From positions 3,656,359-3,720,358 of the forward strand of contig NZ_LT635783.1 of NCBI RefSeq assembly GCF_900128455.1: a stretch of 64,000 nucleotides of DNA. The letters run 5' to 3'. Position 1 is the first letter of the stretch, and every line of letters begins with the position of its first letter. Under the pieces are notes generated by a model. It was not told where the DNA came from, made no database searches, and was given only the letters and a program-made list of their open reading frames with translations. Of the stretch, positions 25,985 through 34,868 are shown piece by piece. The position numbers and the translations under genes were made by a program. This DNA comes from Bacteroides mediterraneensis. GTDB lineage: Bacteria > Bacteroidota > Bacteroidia > Bacteroidales > Bacteroidaceae.

Positions 25985-26539
25985 ATGAGAAAATTAAAAC
26001 TTTCCGCTGCATGCCTCATCTTAAGCGGCAGCCTTATATGCTCTTCATGCATTGGCTCCTTCGGATTATGGAGCAGTTTGAAAGACTGGAACAATAACAT
26101 CGGCAACAAGTTTGTCAATGAAATCGTATTCTTAGCTTTCCACATCGTACCTGTCTATGAAGTTGCCTATCTGGCCGACATCATTGTACTGAATTCCATT
26201 GAATTCTGGTCTGGTTCAAATCCTTTGGCTGAAAACATCGGAACTGTAAAAACAATAAAAGGTGAGAATGGAGAATACCTGGTACGTACGAACGAAGACG
26301 GTTATACCATCACAAAGAAAGGGGAAGAAGACAAGCCTCTGAACTTGGTATATAACAAAGAAAAAAACACTTGGAATGCTTCTGCGGAAGGACAGACCTT
26401 TGAACTGATTACTATGAATGAAGACGGAACTATCACCTTCAAGCAGGAAGACGGTACTCCGATGACCGTTTCTCCAGATTTGCAAGGAATGATTTCTGCA
26501 CGTCAGTCTAACAGCCAGTCATTGTTTGTGGCACGGTAA
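25985..26539 (+). CDS. DUF3332-family lipoprotein
   Basis: A 184-residue protein with a lipoprotein-type N-terminus (LILSGSLICSSC). The DUF3332 features are the N-terminal block CIGSFGLWSSLKDWNNNIGNKFVNEIVFLAFHIVPVYEVAYLADIIVLNSIEFWSG, including one hydrophobic helix, and a C-terminal beta-rich half rich in Asp, Glu and Thr. Function is unknown for the family. It is monocistronic, closed by a terminator at 26565-26593. Confidence 0.88.
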   Translation: MRKLKLSAACLILSGSLICSSCIGSFGLWSSLKDWNNNIGNKFVNEIVFLAFHIVPVYEVAYLADIIVLNSIEFWSGSNPLAENIGTVKTIKGENGEYLVRTNEDGYTITKKGEEDKPLNLVYNKEKNTWNASAEGQTFELITMNEDGTITFKQEDGTPMTVSPDLQGMISARQSNSQSLFVAR

Positions 26540-26564
26540 GAATTTACATCCTATCATAAGAAGG

Positions 26565-26593
26565 GCCGTTACGGATTCGTAACGGCTTTTTTT
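26565..26593 (+). terminator. Terminator of the DUF3332 gene
   Basis: A 9-bp perfect stem GCCGTTACG/CGTAACGGC with a 4-nt loop and seven Ts. Confidence 0.93.
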
Positions 26594-26647
26594 CTGTCAT
26601 TCTGTTTCCTTTCTGGCCATAAAATGAAAGTTTGGCAGTTCTTTTTC

Positions 26648-26660
26648 TGTCAGTCTGACA
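26648..26660 (+). promoter_or_regulatory. Palindrome upstream of hsp20 (candidate operator)
   Basis: TGTCAGTCTGACA is a 6-1-6 inverted repeat about 215 bp upstream of the hsp20 ATG. It is part of a direct repeat with 26589-26603. Confidence 0.4.
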
Positions 26661-26874
26661 AAAGAGGAGATTCCTACGAAACACCAATGTTTGCTTTAGT
26701 TTAAAAACAAGGAGGATAGTTAAACAGGTTTTAAAACAGATGTTCATTTTGGCATACCCCAATCAAAGAGGCACAGGTTTTGCAATCTCATAGGCGGATC
26801 GCGGAAGCGAAAGCAGAAACCCTCCAGCAAGAAAATTGATAATAAAAACAACTCAAATATAGGAGATTACAACT

Positions 26875-27306
26875 ATGATGCCGACTAGAAAAAATTACAA
26901 TCAGAACTGGTTACCGAGTATCTTTAATGATTTCTTTGATAACGATTGGATGGTAAAGGCCAACTCTACAGCTCCTGCAATCAATGTAATTGAAAGCGAT
27001 AAAGAGTATAAAGTGGAATTGGCAGCTCCCGGCATGACGAAAGACGACTTTCACGTTCAACTGGCTGATGACAATACGCTTACCATTTCAATGGAAAAGA
27101 AGAGCGAAAACAAGGAGGAGAACGACAAGAAGTACTTGCGTCGCGAATTCTCTTACAGCAAATTCGAACAATCCATGATTATCCCTGATGACGTGGAGAA
27201 AGAAAAAATCAATGCTTCCGTCAATGACGGTGTATTGACCATCGATTTGCCGAAAAAGACAAATGAAGAAAAAGTTCAGGCTCGTAAGGTTATTGAAGTC
27301 AAATAA
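26875..27306 (+). CDS. Hsp20-family small heat-shock protein
   Basis: A 143-residue holdase chaperone that binds unfolding proteins and forms oligomers. The alpha-crystallin domain spans about 37-140 (PAINVIESDKEYKVELAAPGMTKDDFHVQL, then ASVNDGVLTIDLPKK) with the family's GVLTI core. The short N-terminal arm is MPTRKNYNQNWLPSIFNDFFDNDW. Two ATGs are adjacent (26875 and 26878), preceded by AGGAGA. Monocistronic, ending at a bidirectional terminator. Confidence 0.95.
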   Translation: MMPTRKNYNQNWLPSIFNDFFDNDWMVKANSTAPAINVIESDKEYKVELAAPGMTKDDFHVQLADDNTLTISMEKKSENKEENDKKYLRREFSYSKFEQSMIIPDDVEKEKINASVNDGVLTIDLPKKTNEEKVQARKVIEVK

Positions 27307-27321
27307 ATAAAGACCTCCTAA

Positions 27322-27361
27322 AAAGGAAGCCCCGCTCCTGCATGGGAACGGGGCTTTTTTT
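27322..27361 (+). terminator. Bidirectional terminator between hsp20 and the NCS2 permease
   Basis: The stem AAGCCCCG/CGGGGCTT (27327-27334 with 27349-27356) is followed by a T run; a short A run precedes it. Confidence 0.9.
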
Positions 27362-27375
27362 ATGCCTGAAGAAAA

Positions 27376-28707
27376 TTATTCCTTTATCTGAATCAACAGG
27401 TTAGCCAGAATGGCTGTCAAACCTCCTGTGGTAATTCCGGATGAGAAAATGTTTCGCAATGTTTCCGGAAGCTGACATAAGATATCTGGCACGAGCTCCA
27501 CACTCAAGCCAAAAGAAAAGCTCAGCGCCATCACCAACGTAGCTTTACGGTCAATCTTTTGTGAAGAAATGATACGAATACCGGCCGCAGCCACTGTTCC
27601 GAACATCAACAAGGTAGCTCCTCCGAGCACAGGTTCCGGCATCAACGAGAACACCAACCCCACAGCCGGAAAAAGGCCCAATAAAATCAGAAAACCGGCA
27701 ATGAAGTAACCTACGTAACGGCTGGCCACTCCCGTCAGCTGAATCATGCCATTGTTTTGAGCAAAGATGGAATTAGGGAAAGAATTGAAGAAACCGGCCA
27801 GCATGGAGTTAAATCCATCTGCCAGAATACCTCCGGAAGCTCGTTTGACAAAAGTTTCTCCTTCCACGGGCTCACCCGAAATCAAAGAATTGGCCGTAAT
27901 ATCTCCGTATGCCTCGATGGCTGTAATCAGGTAAACCAATGCCAATCCGATAATGGCCGAGATGTCAAACGACACACCGTAACGGAAAGGTATCGGAATA
28001 TTGAATCCTCCATAGCTCTGTACAGCCGAGAAATCGACCATTCCCAAAGCCCAGGCCAGCACATAACCTACCACCAACCCAATCACAATCGAACTCATTC
28101 GCAGATAGCGGTTGGAACTACGGTTAAAGAAAATAATCAGTACCAGTACCAATGCGGCCAGTCCGATATGCTGAAAAGCACCAAACGAGCCGTCTGCCTG
28201 TGCGGTTGCTCCTCCTCCACAGGCGGAAATGCCGACCTTAATCAAACTCATACCTATCAAGGTGACCACAATACCGGATACTAAAGGAGTTATGATACGC
28301 CGCGTGTACTTCAACACCCTACTTATCAGCATTTCCACGGATGAAGCTACAATACATGCACCAAATATGCTGCTCAATCCTCCGGTCAATCCGGCCGAGA
28401 TTATCGGTCCGATAAAAGAAAAGCTCGTGCCTTGAATGCACAACAGCCCGCAGCCAATAGGCCCCACACGACGACATTGGATAAAAGTAGAAATTCCTGA
28501 AGCAAAAAGGGCCATGGAAACCAGGAAACCCGTCGTTTCCAAATCCAGCTTCAACGCTCCGGCAATAATCAGCGGAGGAGTGATGATGGCCACAAATATG
28601 GCCAGCAGATGTTGCAACGCTGCAAAAATCGTATCTTTCAAAGGAGGACGGTCGTTCAAACCGTAGATAAGCCCGGCACTCTGGGCTGTTTGTTGTTCTT
28701 TTTCCAT
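27376..28707 (-). CDS. NCS2-family purine (xanthine/uric acid) permease
   Basis: A 443-residue nucleobase:cation symporter with 12-14 membrane helices. The ATG at 28707 is preferred over a TTG one codon earlier. Family features are QHLLAIFVAIITPPLIIAGAL in helix 1, FIQCRRVGPIGCGLLCIQGTSFSF, the helix-8 segment VYLITAIEAYGDITANSLISGEP and the NCS2 signature region around SFPNSIFAQNNGMIQLTGVASR. The latter matches the xanthine/urate branch rather than the uracil branch. It lies 7 bp downstream of xpt, supporting xanthine as substrate. Confidence 0.9.
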   Translation of the reverse strand: MEKEQQTAQSAGLIYGLNDRPPLKDTIFAALQHLLAIFVAIITPPLIIAGALKLDLETTGFLVSMALFASGISTFIQCRRVGPIGCGLLCIQGTSFSFIGPIISAGLTGGLSSIFGACIVASSVEMLISRVLKYTRRIITPLVSGIVVTLIGMSLIKVGISACGGGATAQADGSFGAFQHIGLAALVLVLIIFFNRSSNRYLRMSSIVIGLVVGYVLAWALGMVDFSAVQSYGGFNIPIPFRYGVSFDISAIIGLALVYLITAIEAYGDITANSLISGEPVEGETFVKRASGGILADGFNSMLAGFFNSFPNSIFAQNNGMIQLTGVASRYVGYFIAGFLILLGLFPAVGLVFSLMPEPVLGGATLLMFGTVAAAGIRIISSQKIDRKATLVMALSFSFGLSVELVPDILCQLPETLRNIFSSGITTGGLTAILANLLIQIKE

Positions 28708-28714
28708 CAAAGAT

Positions 28715-29284
28715 TTACTCTTTTATTTTAATTTGACAATTATCCAGACTTTCTATGATAGCCAACGACTCTACGTGGATACCTTTCTCACGCAGGTAAT
28801 CTCCTCCATGCTGGAAGGACTTCTCTATCAAGAAACCCATGCCGACCAGTTCTGCTCCCGCCTTCTGTACCAAATCAATGATTCCTTTTGCTGCGTTTCC
28901 ATTTGCCAGGAAATCGTCAATAAACAACACCTTGTCGCCCGGACACAGATAATCCTTACTTACACACACATCATACGTACGGTCTTTCGTAAAAGAATAC
29001 ACCGTGGTGGTCAGCATGTTTTCCATCGTACTCGGTTTCTTCTTCTTGGCAAAAACCACCGGAAGTTCCAGTAAATAGCCCACCATGATGGCAGGAGCGA
29101 TTCCGCTGGCCTCAATGGTCATCACCTTGTTGATTTTTGTACTGGCAAATCTCCGTACGAACTCTACTGCCATCGACTTCATCAGAATCGGGTCCATCTG
29201 ATGATTGATAAAATTATCCACTTTAAGGATTCCTCCTTCAAAGCATTTTCCATCCCGAATGATGCGTTCTTTCAGTGCTTTCAT
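28715..29284 (-). CDS. xpt: Xanthine phosphoribosyltransferase
   Basis: A 189-residue purine salvage enzyme that makes XMP from xanthine and PRPP in the cytoplasm. The N-terminus [32 protein letters not shown] and the PRPP loop [14 protein letters not shown] are characteristic of Xpt, as is [30 protein letters not shown]. It forms a two-gene operon with the permease. I see no purine riboswitch in the short leader. Confidence 0.96.
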   Translation of the reverse strand: MKALKERIIRDGKCFEGGILKVDNFINHQMDPILMKSMAVEFVRRFASTKINKVMTIEASGIAPAIMVGYLLELPVVFAKKKKPSTMENMLTTTVYSFTKDRTYDVCVSKDYLCPGDKVLFIDDFLANGNAAKGIIDLVQKAGAELVGMGFLIEKSFQHGGDYLREKGIHVESLAIIESLDNCQIKIKE

Positions 29285-29329
29285 TGCTTATAATGAACTA
29301 AGAATTGATTATTCTTTTATTTGAGAGCA

Positions 29330-29337
29330 CAAAGTTA
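29330..29337 (-). promoter_or_regulatory. Candidate -7 box for xpt and the permease
   Basis: TAACTTTG on the minus strand, 45 bp upstream of the xpt ATG. Confidence 0.5.
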
Positions 29338-29404
29338 CATGTTTTTTCTGAGAATTAAGGCAACTTTGCATACAGATAACAATTGCTTCATCCGCTGTCT
29401 GTAT

Positions 29405-29448
29405 AGAAAAATCACCCCCATCACAAATGACTGCAATGAAGGTGATTT
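29405..29448 (-). terminator. Terminator of the fimbrillin-like gene
   Basis: On the minus strand AAATCACC (29441-29448) pairs with GGTGATTT (29409-29416), followed by a short T run; it lies 20 bp after the stop. Confidence 0.75.
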
Positions 29449-29467
29449 CATAGAAGGAATCCTACTC

Positions 29468-30448
29468 TTATTGCTTTCCGGTGACTTTTTCCGGATTCTC
29501 ATCAATCGTAATCTCGGGAAGCTCTTCTGAAATCCAGTCGGTCACTTCACCACCTTCCAACACCAATTCTTCCTTGGTCAGTTTAAGCGTAAACTGGTAA
29601 AACTTTCCTGCTAAGAACTGTTTTCCCAGTTTGTTAGTAGAAGCCGTATAAGAAAGCCCGTCACGCTGATAGGATATGGTGAATTCTGTATCTCCGGTCA
29701 AATCAGATGGATTACATAAGAAATACAACGTATAGCCGGATTCTTCTGTCACAGACACAGGTTCTTCAAAATTGAAGGTCAGCACATCGGACTTGGAAGC
29801 GTCTACATAAGAAAGTCCATCCTCTTCTTCCGACTCTCCAAAATGATAAGTGCTGCATCCAAACAAGTTATCACCTTGAAAACTGACCCGCTTCAATAAG
29901 ACCTCTCCACCAGGAAGGGCATTTTTAATTTTTACAGAGAGGAAGCTGTATGCGTGCTTAAAAGAGGACGCACCAGTAAAAGAAACCGTGCCATTGTCCG
30001 TTTCTCCATAACTTTGCCGACAACGGGCTGTCAGGAAATCAAAATCACCTATTCCAGAAAGTGTTCCAGGCTGCCGACTTAAATCAGGCATGGGTACACT
30101 GGTACGGGTTGTCGCCTCTTCCGAATAAGGATAATATGCACAAAACGAAAAACTGCTTACCTTATCCTTCCATGCCAAAGGAGATTCTGCCACCCACTGA
30201 CTTCCAATCAAAGTCCATTTTACAGGCTCATCGTCTTCCGGCATAAAAAATCCCAATTCATCCTTTTCTACAAAGACAGAACCTCCCGACTCATCCGTCT
30301 GGGTCCTAGTCCCTTGTTCAGGTGTACCGACAGAAGCCTTCAGAGAAAGGACCGGTTCCTCATTCAGGTGTTGTAAAAACTCTTTTTGCTGGCAGGAGGC
30401 CAACATGGACAGCAACAGACATGCTCCTATTAATCGCTCTTTTTTCAT
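29468..30448 (-). CDS. Fimbrillin-like lipoprotein
   Basis: A 326-residue predicted lipoprotein. The ATG at 30448 gives a clear signal (MKKERLIGACLLLSMLASC, lipobox Cys19); the frame extends further upstream without sense. The mature part is beta-rich with the fimbrillin-family blocks DELGFFMPED, FCAYYPYSE, DFDFLTARCRQ, FKHAYSFLSVKIKN and the C-terminal strand LAGKFYQFTLKLT...TDWISE. Members are pilin-like or anchor subunits of Mfa/Fim fimbriae in Bacteroidales. No other fimbrial gene is nearby, so it may be a solitary surface protein. It is divergent from phoA across 143 bp holding a perfect dyad. Confidence 0.8.
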   Translation of the reverse strand: MKKERLIGACLLLSMLASCQQKEFLQHLNEEPVLSLKASVGTPEQGTRTQTDESGGSVFVEKDELGFFMPEDDEPVKWTLIGSQWVAESPLAWKDKVSSFSFCAYYPYSEEATTRTSVPMPDLSRQPGTLSGIGDFDFLTARCRQSYGETDNGTVSFTGASSFKHAYSFLSVKIKNALPGGEVLLKRVSFQGDNLFGCSTYHFGESEEEDGLSYVDASKSDVLTFNFEEPVSVTEESGYTLYFLCNPSDLTGDTEFTISYQRDGLSYTASTNKLGKQFLAGKFYQFTLKLTKEELVLEGGEVTDWISEELPEITIDENPEKVTGKQ

Positions 30449-30508
30449 AATAAAAATGTAATATAGTTCAATAAATACAATGACAAGACTCCAAAACGTC
30501 CACCCTTT

Positions 30509-30543
30509 TTCATCATCTTTTTTATCCAAAAAGATGATGAAAC
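30509..30543. repeat. Perfect 15-bp dyad between divergent genes
   Basis: TTTCATCATCTTTTT (30509-30523), loop TATCC, and AAAAAGATGATGAAA (30529-30543). It lies in the 143-bp divergent region just upstream of the phoA -7-like sequence TATTTTCG (30555-30562). Confidence 0.8.
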
Positions 30544-30591
30544 CACAATTTTCCGTATTTTCGCAAAAACAATCATCCAACACAGAACTTT

Positions 30592-32010
30592 ATGAAGAAA
30601 TTATCAATCGTCGTTATGTTCATCCTGCTGGCCTTCTGTCAAATCAATGCACAACAGGCCAAATATGTATTCTACTTCATCGGGGATGGAATGGGAGTCA
30701 ATCAAGTACAAGGTACAGAACTGTATCTTGGTGAATTAGAAGGGAAAATCGGAATTACTCCTTTGCAATTCACCCAATTCCCTTACACTACTGTAGCCAC
30801 CACTTTTTCGGCCACAAACGGAGTGACAGATTCTGCCGCAGCAGGAACCGCCTTGGCTACCGGCAGCAAGACTAAGAATGGGGCGATTGGGGTATTGAAA
30901 GATTTACAAACACCTGTATACAGTGTGGCTACGTGGGCTAAGGATAACGGATGCCGAGTAGGAGTGGCCACCAGCGTGAGTGTAGACCATGCTACTCCCG
31001 CAGCCTTTTACGCACATGCGGCCGGCAGAGGAAGTTATTATGGTATAGGAAAAGACTTGTACACCACTGGATTCGACTTTTATGCAGGTTCAGACTTCCT
31101 GCAGCCGGAAGACAAACACAATCCTCAGGCCGAGAACCTCTACTCAATGGCCCCCCAATATGGCTATACCATTGCCAGAGGATATAAAGACTATCTCAAG
31201 AAAAGCAAGAAAGCCGATAAAATAATCCTCTTCCAGTCAGAGGTTTCTTCCACAAAGGACAGAAACTCTATTCCTTATGCGATTGACCGGGAAAAAGGAG
31301 ACTTGACCTTACAGGAAATTACCCGTTCAGCCATCAATTTCCTTTCTAAAGACTTATCTAAAGGATTTTTCCTGATGGTAGAAGGAGGAAAAATAGACTG
31401 GGCCTGCCACAGCAACGATGCGGCAACCGTCTTTCATGAAATTATAGATTTTGACAACGCCATAAAAGTGGCCTATGAATTTTATTCACAGCACCCGGAC
31501 GAAACGTTGATTGTTGTCACTGCCGACCATGAAACAGGAGGTTTCGTATTAGGGAAAGGCCCGTACGAACTGAACCTGCAAGTACTCAAGAACCAAAAGG
31601 TAAGCGAAAGCGGATTTACCAAAATCATCAACCAGCTTCGTGCCAAAACCGACAATAACGTATCTTGGGAAGCTGTGCAGCAAGCCTTAAAGGACAATTT
31701 CGGTTTTTGGGACAAAGTAAAACTAAACGATAAACAGGAAGCTCGCTTGAAAGCCGTCTACGAACAGAGCCTCAAGAACCAACAGATGAAGATGGAAAAA
31801 AGCGAATATGCACAAGATGAGCCTATTGCTGCAGAAGCCAAACGAATCATCGATGAAATTGCCTTGACCGGATGGACCAGTGGAGGGCATTCTGCGGGCT
31901 ACGTACCTGTATTTGCCATCGGCGTGGGAGCAGAAAAGTTCCAAAATCGTATCGACAATACGGAGATTCCGGTAAAAATTGCAGAAGCAGCAGGCTACAC
32001 GCGAAAATAA
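30592..32010 (+). CDS. phoA: Alkaline phosphatase, exported
   Basis: A 472-residue alkaline phosphatase that releases phosphate from monoesters in the periplasm. A signal peptide (MKKLSIVVMFILLAFCQINAQ) is present. Metal and catalytic motifs are FIGDGMG (Asp32), VTDSAAAGTALATG with the nucleophile Ser81, the VEGGKIDWACHSND metal site (Glu, Asp, His) and VTADHETGG. The His in SGGHSAGYVP near the C-terminus is the third zinc-ligand region. The length suits the bacterial family. The T-D-S-A core is conserved, so it should be active. A TATTTTCG box (one mismatch from TAnnTTTG) lies 30 bp upstream. Confidence 0.94.
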   Translation: MKKLSIVVMFILLAFCQINAQQAKYVFYFIGDGMGVNQVQGTELYLGELEGKIGITPLQFTQFPYTTVATTFSATNGVTDSAAAGTALATGSKTKNGAIGVLKDLQTPVYSVATWAKDNGCRVGVATSVSVDHATPAAFYAHAAGRGSYYGIGKDLYTTGFDFYAGSDFLQPEDKHNPQAENLYSMAPQYGYTIARGYKDYLKKSKKADKIILFQSEVSSTKDRNSIPYAIDREKGDLTLQEITRSAINFLSKDLSKGFFLMVEGGKIDWACHSNDAATVFHEIIDFDNAIKVAYEFYSQHPDETLIVVTADHETGGFVLGKGPYELNLQVLKNQKVSESGFTKIINQLRAKTDNNVSWEAVQQALKDNFGFWDKVKLNDKQEARLKAVYEQSLKNQQMKMEKSEYAQDEPIAAEAKRIIDEIALTGWTSGGHSAGYVPVFAIGVGAEKFQNRIDNTEIPVKIAEAAGYTRK

Positions 32011-32011
32011 A

Positions 32012-32923
32012 TCACTCGAAAGACAAATAAGGAGACAAACGCTGAAGGTCTTTTTCGGAAAACTCTTCAAACAGAGAGAGCCGGGAAAGACCTTTAATAT
32101 ATCCCCGTTTACGACGGTATTCCAAAATAGCCTTTGCCTTGTAGAAGTCCATGTAAGGGTGATTACGCAACTTATCCAACCCATCCTTATTCACCCTGAT
32201 TCTCCTAAACGGAACTCCTTTCGCCACAAACCATTTATTCAGACAAGTATCCACATGGGGAATCTCCTGCAGCTGCTCCACATGCGTGAAACCTCCCAAG
32301 CGGTTCCGATAAGCCACTATCATCCTCGCAATTCCACTTCCAATTCCCGGGACACGCTTCAGCTCAGCCGTATCGGCCTCATTCAATGAGACCAGCGTCC
32401 CTTCAGGATACTTTTCTATCCGTTGTACCGACGCAGGAAAGAGCTTTTCCTCCTGAGCCTGCGGAAATCCACTTCTGTTGTCCACTTCCTGAATCCGGAT
32501 ATAAGGCCTCAACAAAAGATACTGTTTTTCTTCCAGCCCATAGATTTTGGCAAATGCTTCCGGCGTACGAAACCGCCCACCTTTCTCCCGGTAACGAAGA
32601 ATGTTTCGAACCACAAAAGATGGCAGTCCCAGTTTACGCAGCTGAAAAGAATCAGCCGTATTGGGGTCAAAAGCAGCAAGAACCGCCTCCGGTTGTTCCT
32701 TGCCTCTCACCTTCGTATATCTCCGCTTCGTATAGTCTAACTCACGCTGCTTCACAGAAGCCAAAAAAGAATCTATTTCCGCACTGTCCTCCTGATAGGT
32801 CTGTCCCGGTGGTTCCGTAATCCGGCATACAGCCCAAAAGGTGGCTAAAACCACCAAAAGACCCAACAACAGCAGAATGACCCTCCGCTCCGACCGCGAG
32901 TAATAGAAAAAATCTTTCCACAT
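32012..32923 (-). CDS. Membrane-anchored helix-hairpin-helix (ComEA-like) protein
   Basis: A 303-residue protein with an N-terminal membrane anchor (RRVILLLLGLLVVLATFWAVC, about 13-33). Several helix-hairpin-helix motifs follow: FDPNTADSFQLRKLGLPSFVVRNILRYREKGGRF and VSLNEADTAELKRVPGIGSGIARMIVAYRNRLGGF, with further related repeats toward the C-terminus. HhH motifs bind DNA backbone; ComEA relatives pull DNA into the periplasm. A DNA-uptake role is inference, since no other competence gene is present. Its ATG overlaps the stop of the upstream NSS transporter gene (TAATG), so translation is coupled. Confidence 0.85.
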   Translation of the reverse strand: MWKDFFYYSRSERRVILLLLGLLVVLATFWAVCRITEPPGQTYQEDSAEIDSFLASVKQRELDYTKRRYTKVRGKEQPEAVLAAFDPNTADSFQLRKLGLPSFVVRNILRYREKGGRFRTPEAFAKIYGLEEKQYLLLRPYIRIQEVDNRSGFPQAQEEKLFPASVQRIEKYPEGTLVSLNEADTAELKRVPGIGSGIARMIVAYRNRLGGFTHVEQLQEIPHVDTCLNKWFVAKGVPFRRIRVNKDGLDKLRNHPYMDFYKAKAILEYRRKRGYIKGLSRLSLFEEFSEKDLQRLSPYLSFE

Positions 32924-34296
32924 TACCAGTTCAATAAGCCCAGTTCATTCATAAATATAGCCAGAATACCAACGGGCGCCACAAATCGCAAAACCAGCAG
33001 ATACACCGGATAATAAGGGGCTTTCAAACTGCCATAATTCGTCACTTCGCCTTTTACGATTTTCTTATCCAGTACCCAGCCTACAAAGATTGCCGCAAAC
33101 ATGCCGCAAACCGGAAGCATAATCTTGGCTGTCAGGTAATCCAACGCATCGAACATGTTCAAGCCGCCAACCTTGACGCTGCTCCACACGCCCAATGCCA
33201 GTGAAGAGACAACTCCGATAACCAAACAGCCTGCTGTCACAATACAAGCGGCACGTCCCCGCGTGAAATGGAACTTCTCGTGCAAAAAGGCTGTCGACAC
33301 CTCATGCAAGGAGATGGTAGAAGTCAAGGCCGCCAGTGCCAACAACACATAAAAAGCAATCGAACATACATAAGCCAGCCACGGCACATTGGCAAAAGCC
33401 TGCTGGAATACGTTGGGCAACGTGATGAATATCAATGAAGGGCCTGCATCCGGTTGGATACCGACAGAGAAGGCTGCCGGAAAAATAATCAATCCAGCCA
33501 ATACTGCCACACAGGTATCAATGATTCCCACGCTCAACGCCGTATGCCCCAAGCGGGTATCCTTTCCAAAATAAGAGGCGTATGTCGACAAGCACCCCAT
33601 GCCCAAGCTGAGAGAGAAAAAGGCCTGTCCCATGGCTCCTAGAAAGACGTCCGGAGTCACCTTGCTAAAGTCCGGATGCAAAAGGAACTTCACTCCTTTC
33701 TCCGCCCCCGGTAACATCACTGAGCAAACAGCCAGCAGAATTACCAGAATAAACAAAATCGGCATCATGATTTTGGACGATTTCTCTATCCCTTCCTTCA
33801 CTCCTTTCACTATGACGAAATGCGTGGCAAACATAAACAGGAACAACCAAAGCAACGGGCGAAAAGGCTGCTGCGAAAAATCCTGAAACATCGTCACGTA
33901 TTCTCCGGAAGTCTTACCCGACAATCCAAAAGTCGCCGCCTGCCAAACATATTCCAAAGTCCATCCCGCCACCACGGAATAGTATCCTAATATCAGAAAA
34001 CCGGTCAGAACTCCGGCATATCCGACCCATTTCCAGTGCGAACCCGGTGCCAAGGTCTCATAAGCCCCTCCCGTACATGCCTTTGCACGACGCCCAATAG
34101 TAAACTCTGCAATCATAATGGGAAGTCCGAACACAATCACACATCCCAAGTATATCAATATAAACGCAGCTCCGCCATGGTTTCCTGTCTCATAAGGAAA
34201 ACGCCAAATGTTACCCAAACCTACCGCAGAACCGGCGGCAGCAAGAATCGCTCCCAACTTACTTCCGAAATTTGCTCGTTCATTTTTGTGCTGCAT
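32923..34296 (-). CDS. Sodium-dependent NSS/SNF-family transporter
   Basis: A 457-residue neurotransmitter:sodium symporter-family protein, typically an amino-acid importer with 11-12 membrane helices in bacteria. The N-terminus FGSKLGAILAAAGSAVGLGNIWRFPYETGNHGG is the helix-1 sodium/substrate-binding signature of the family. Other segments are YYSVVAGWTLEYV, AFFSLSLGMGCLSTYASYF (helix 6-7 region) and FYVLLALAALTSTISLHEV (helix 8). The substrate is unknown. A TACTTTTG -7 box lies 36 bp upstream. Confidence 0.93.
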   Translation of the reverse strand: MQHKNERANFGSKLGAILAAAGSAVGLGNIWRFPYETGNHGGAAFILIYLGCVIVFGLPIMIAEFTIGRRAKACTGGAYETLAPGSHWKWVGYAGVLTGFLILGYYSVVAGWTLEYVWQAATFGLSGKTSGEYVTMFQDFSQQPFRPLLWLFLFMFATHFVIVKGVKEGIEKSSKIMMPILFILVILLAVCSVMLPGAEKGVKFLLHPDFSKVTPDVFLGAMGQAFFSLSLGMGCLSTYASYFGKDTRLGHTALSVGIIDTCVAVLAGLIIFPAAFSVGIQPDAGPSLIFITLPNVFQQAFANVPWLAYVCSIAFYVLLALAALTSTISLHEVSTAFLHEKFHFTRGRAACIVTAGCLVIGVVSSLALGVWSSVKVGGLNMFDALDYLTAKIMLPVCGMFAAIFVGWVLDKKIVKGEVTNYGSLKAPYYPVYLLVLRFVAPVGILAIFMNELGLLNW

Positions 34297-34332
34297 AAAT
34301 CATTTTATTATAATTACACTTCAAACAGAAAA

Positions 34333-34340
34333 CAAAAGTA
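34333..34340 (-). promoter_or_regulatory. Candidate -7 box for the NSS transporter
   Basis: TACTTTTG on the minus strand, back-to-back with the plus-strand box at 34353-34360. Confidence 0.5.
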
Positions 34341-34352
34341 TAAAAAATATCG

Positions 34353-34360
34353 TATTTTTG
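34353..34360 (+). promoter_or_regulatory. Candidate -7 box for the VanZ-like gene
   Basis: TATTTTTG, 26 bp upstream of the ATG at 34387. Confidence 0.55.
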
Positions 34361-34386
34361 CACGAAAATTTAAAGTTTTACGCAAA

Positions 34387-34788
34387 ATGCAATTTTTAAG
34401 ACATTACCCATTTTCTATTCTGACGACGTTGGTGATTTGGTACCTATCCTTTTTTACCCCTCCTCAGACCCCACTGGAAGAGATTACAAACTTCGACAAA
34501 CTGGTCCACCTCTGCATGTATGGAGGGCTTAGTTCCGTGTTATGGATAGAATACCTGATTCATCATGCAATCATCAAAAAGTGGAAGCTGGCCATCGAAT
34601 GTATCCTGTTTCCCATCCTGATGAGCGGATGCATCGAAATCCTGCAAGCCTATTGCACCGACAACCGGAGCGGGGACTGGATGGACTTTGCCGCCAACAG
34701 TGTGGGTGCGTTACTGGCTTCTCTAGCCGGCCATTTTATCTATCGTCCCTTTATCAGAAAAAGATTCCATAACCCACAATCAGAATAA
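34387..34788 (+). CDS. VanZ-like membrane protein
   Basis: A 133-residue membrane protein with four hydrophobic segments. I start it at the ATG at 34387, downstream of a -7 box; the longer open frame upstream overlaps the divergent transporter gene. The VanZ-family features are the short loop DKLVHLCMYGGLSSVLWIEY and the C-terminal EILQAYCTDNRSGDWMDFAANSVGALLASLAG (the GDWMDFAANSVG box). Function is unknown outside teicoplanin-resistance VanZ. It converges on the ECF sigma gene. Confidence 0.88.
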   Translation: MQFLRHYPFSILTTLVIWYLSFFTPPQTPLEEITNFDKLVHLCMYGGLSSVLWIEYLIHHAIIKKWKLAIECILFPILMSGCIEILQAYCTDNRSGDWMDFAANSVGALLASLAGHFIYRPFIRKRFHNPQSE

Positions 34789-34789
34789 A

Positions 34790-34824
34790 AGAAAAACGTC
34801 GGGTGCTCTCACAGCAACCGACGT
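34790..34824 (-). terminator. Terminator of the ECF sigma gene
   Basis: The ACGTCGG/CCGACGT stem is extended by a GCT/AGC pairing and followed on the minus strand by TTTTTTCTTTT. Confidence 0.85.
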
Positions 34825-34868
34825 CCATTAAATATATTATTTTTAAAGATAGAGAGTTATCAAACTGC

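Larger units (their letters stand above)
26540..26874. other. Intergenic region with terminator and likely heat-shock control sites
   Basis: These 335 bp contain the DUF3332 terminator, two related TTTTTCTGTCAkTCTG motifs (about 26589 and 26642) and a palindrome (26648-26660). A long untranslated leader, about 200 bp, precedes hsp20. I found no supportable reading frame. Confidence 0.55.

Noticed and set aside
28715-29340. Purine riboswitch upstream of xpt
   Set aside because: The leader is about 40 nt with a normal -7 box and no aptamer-like structure.
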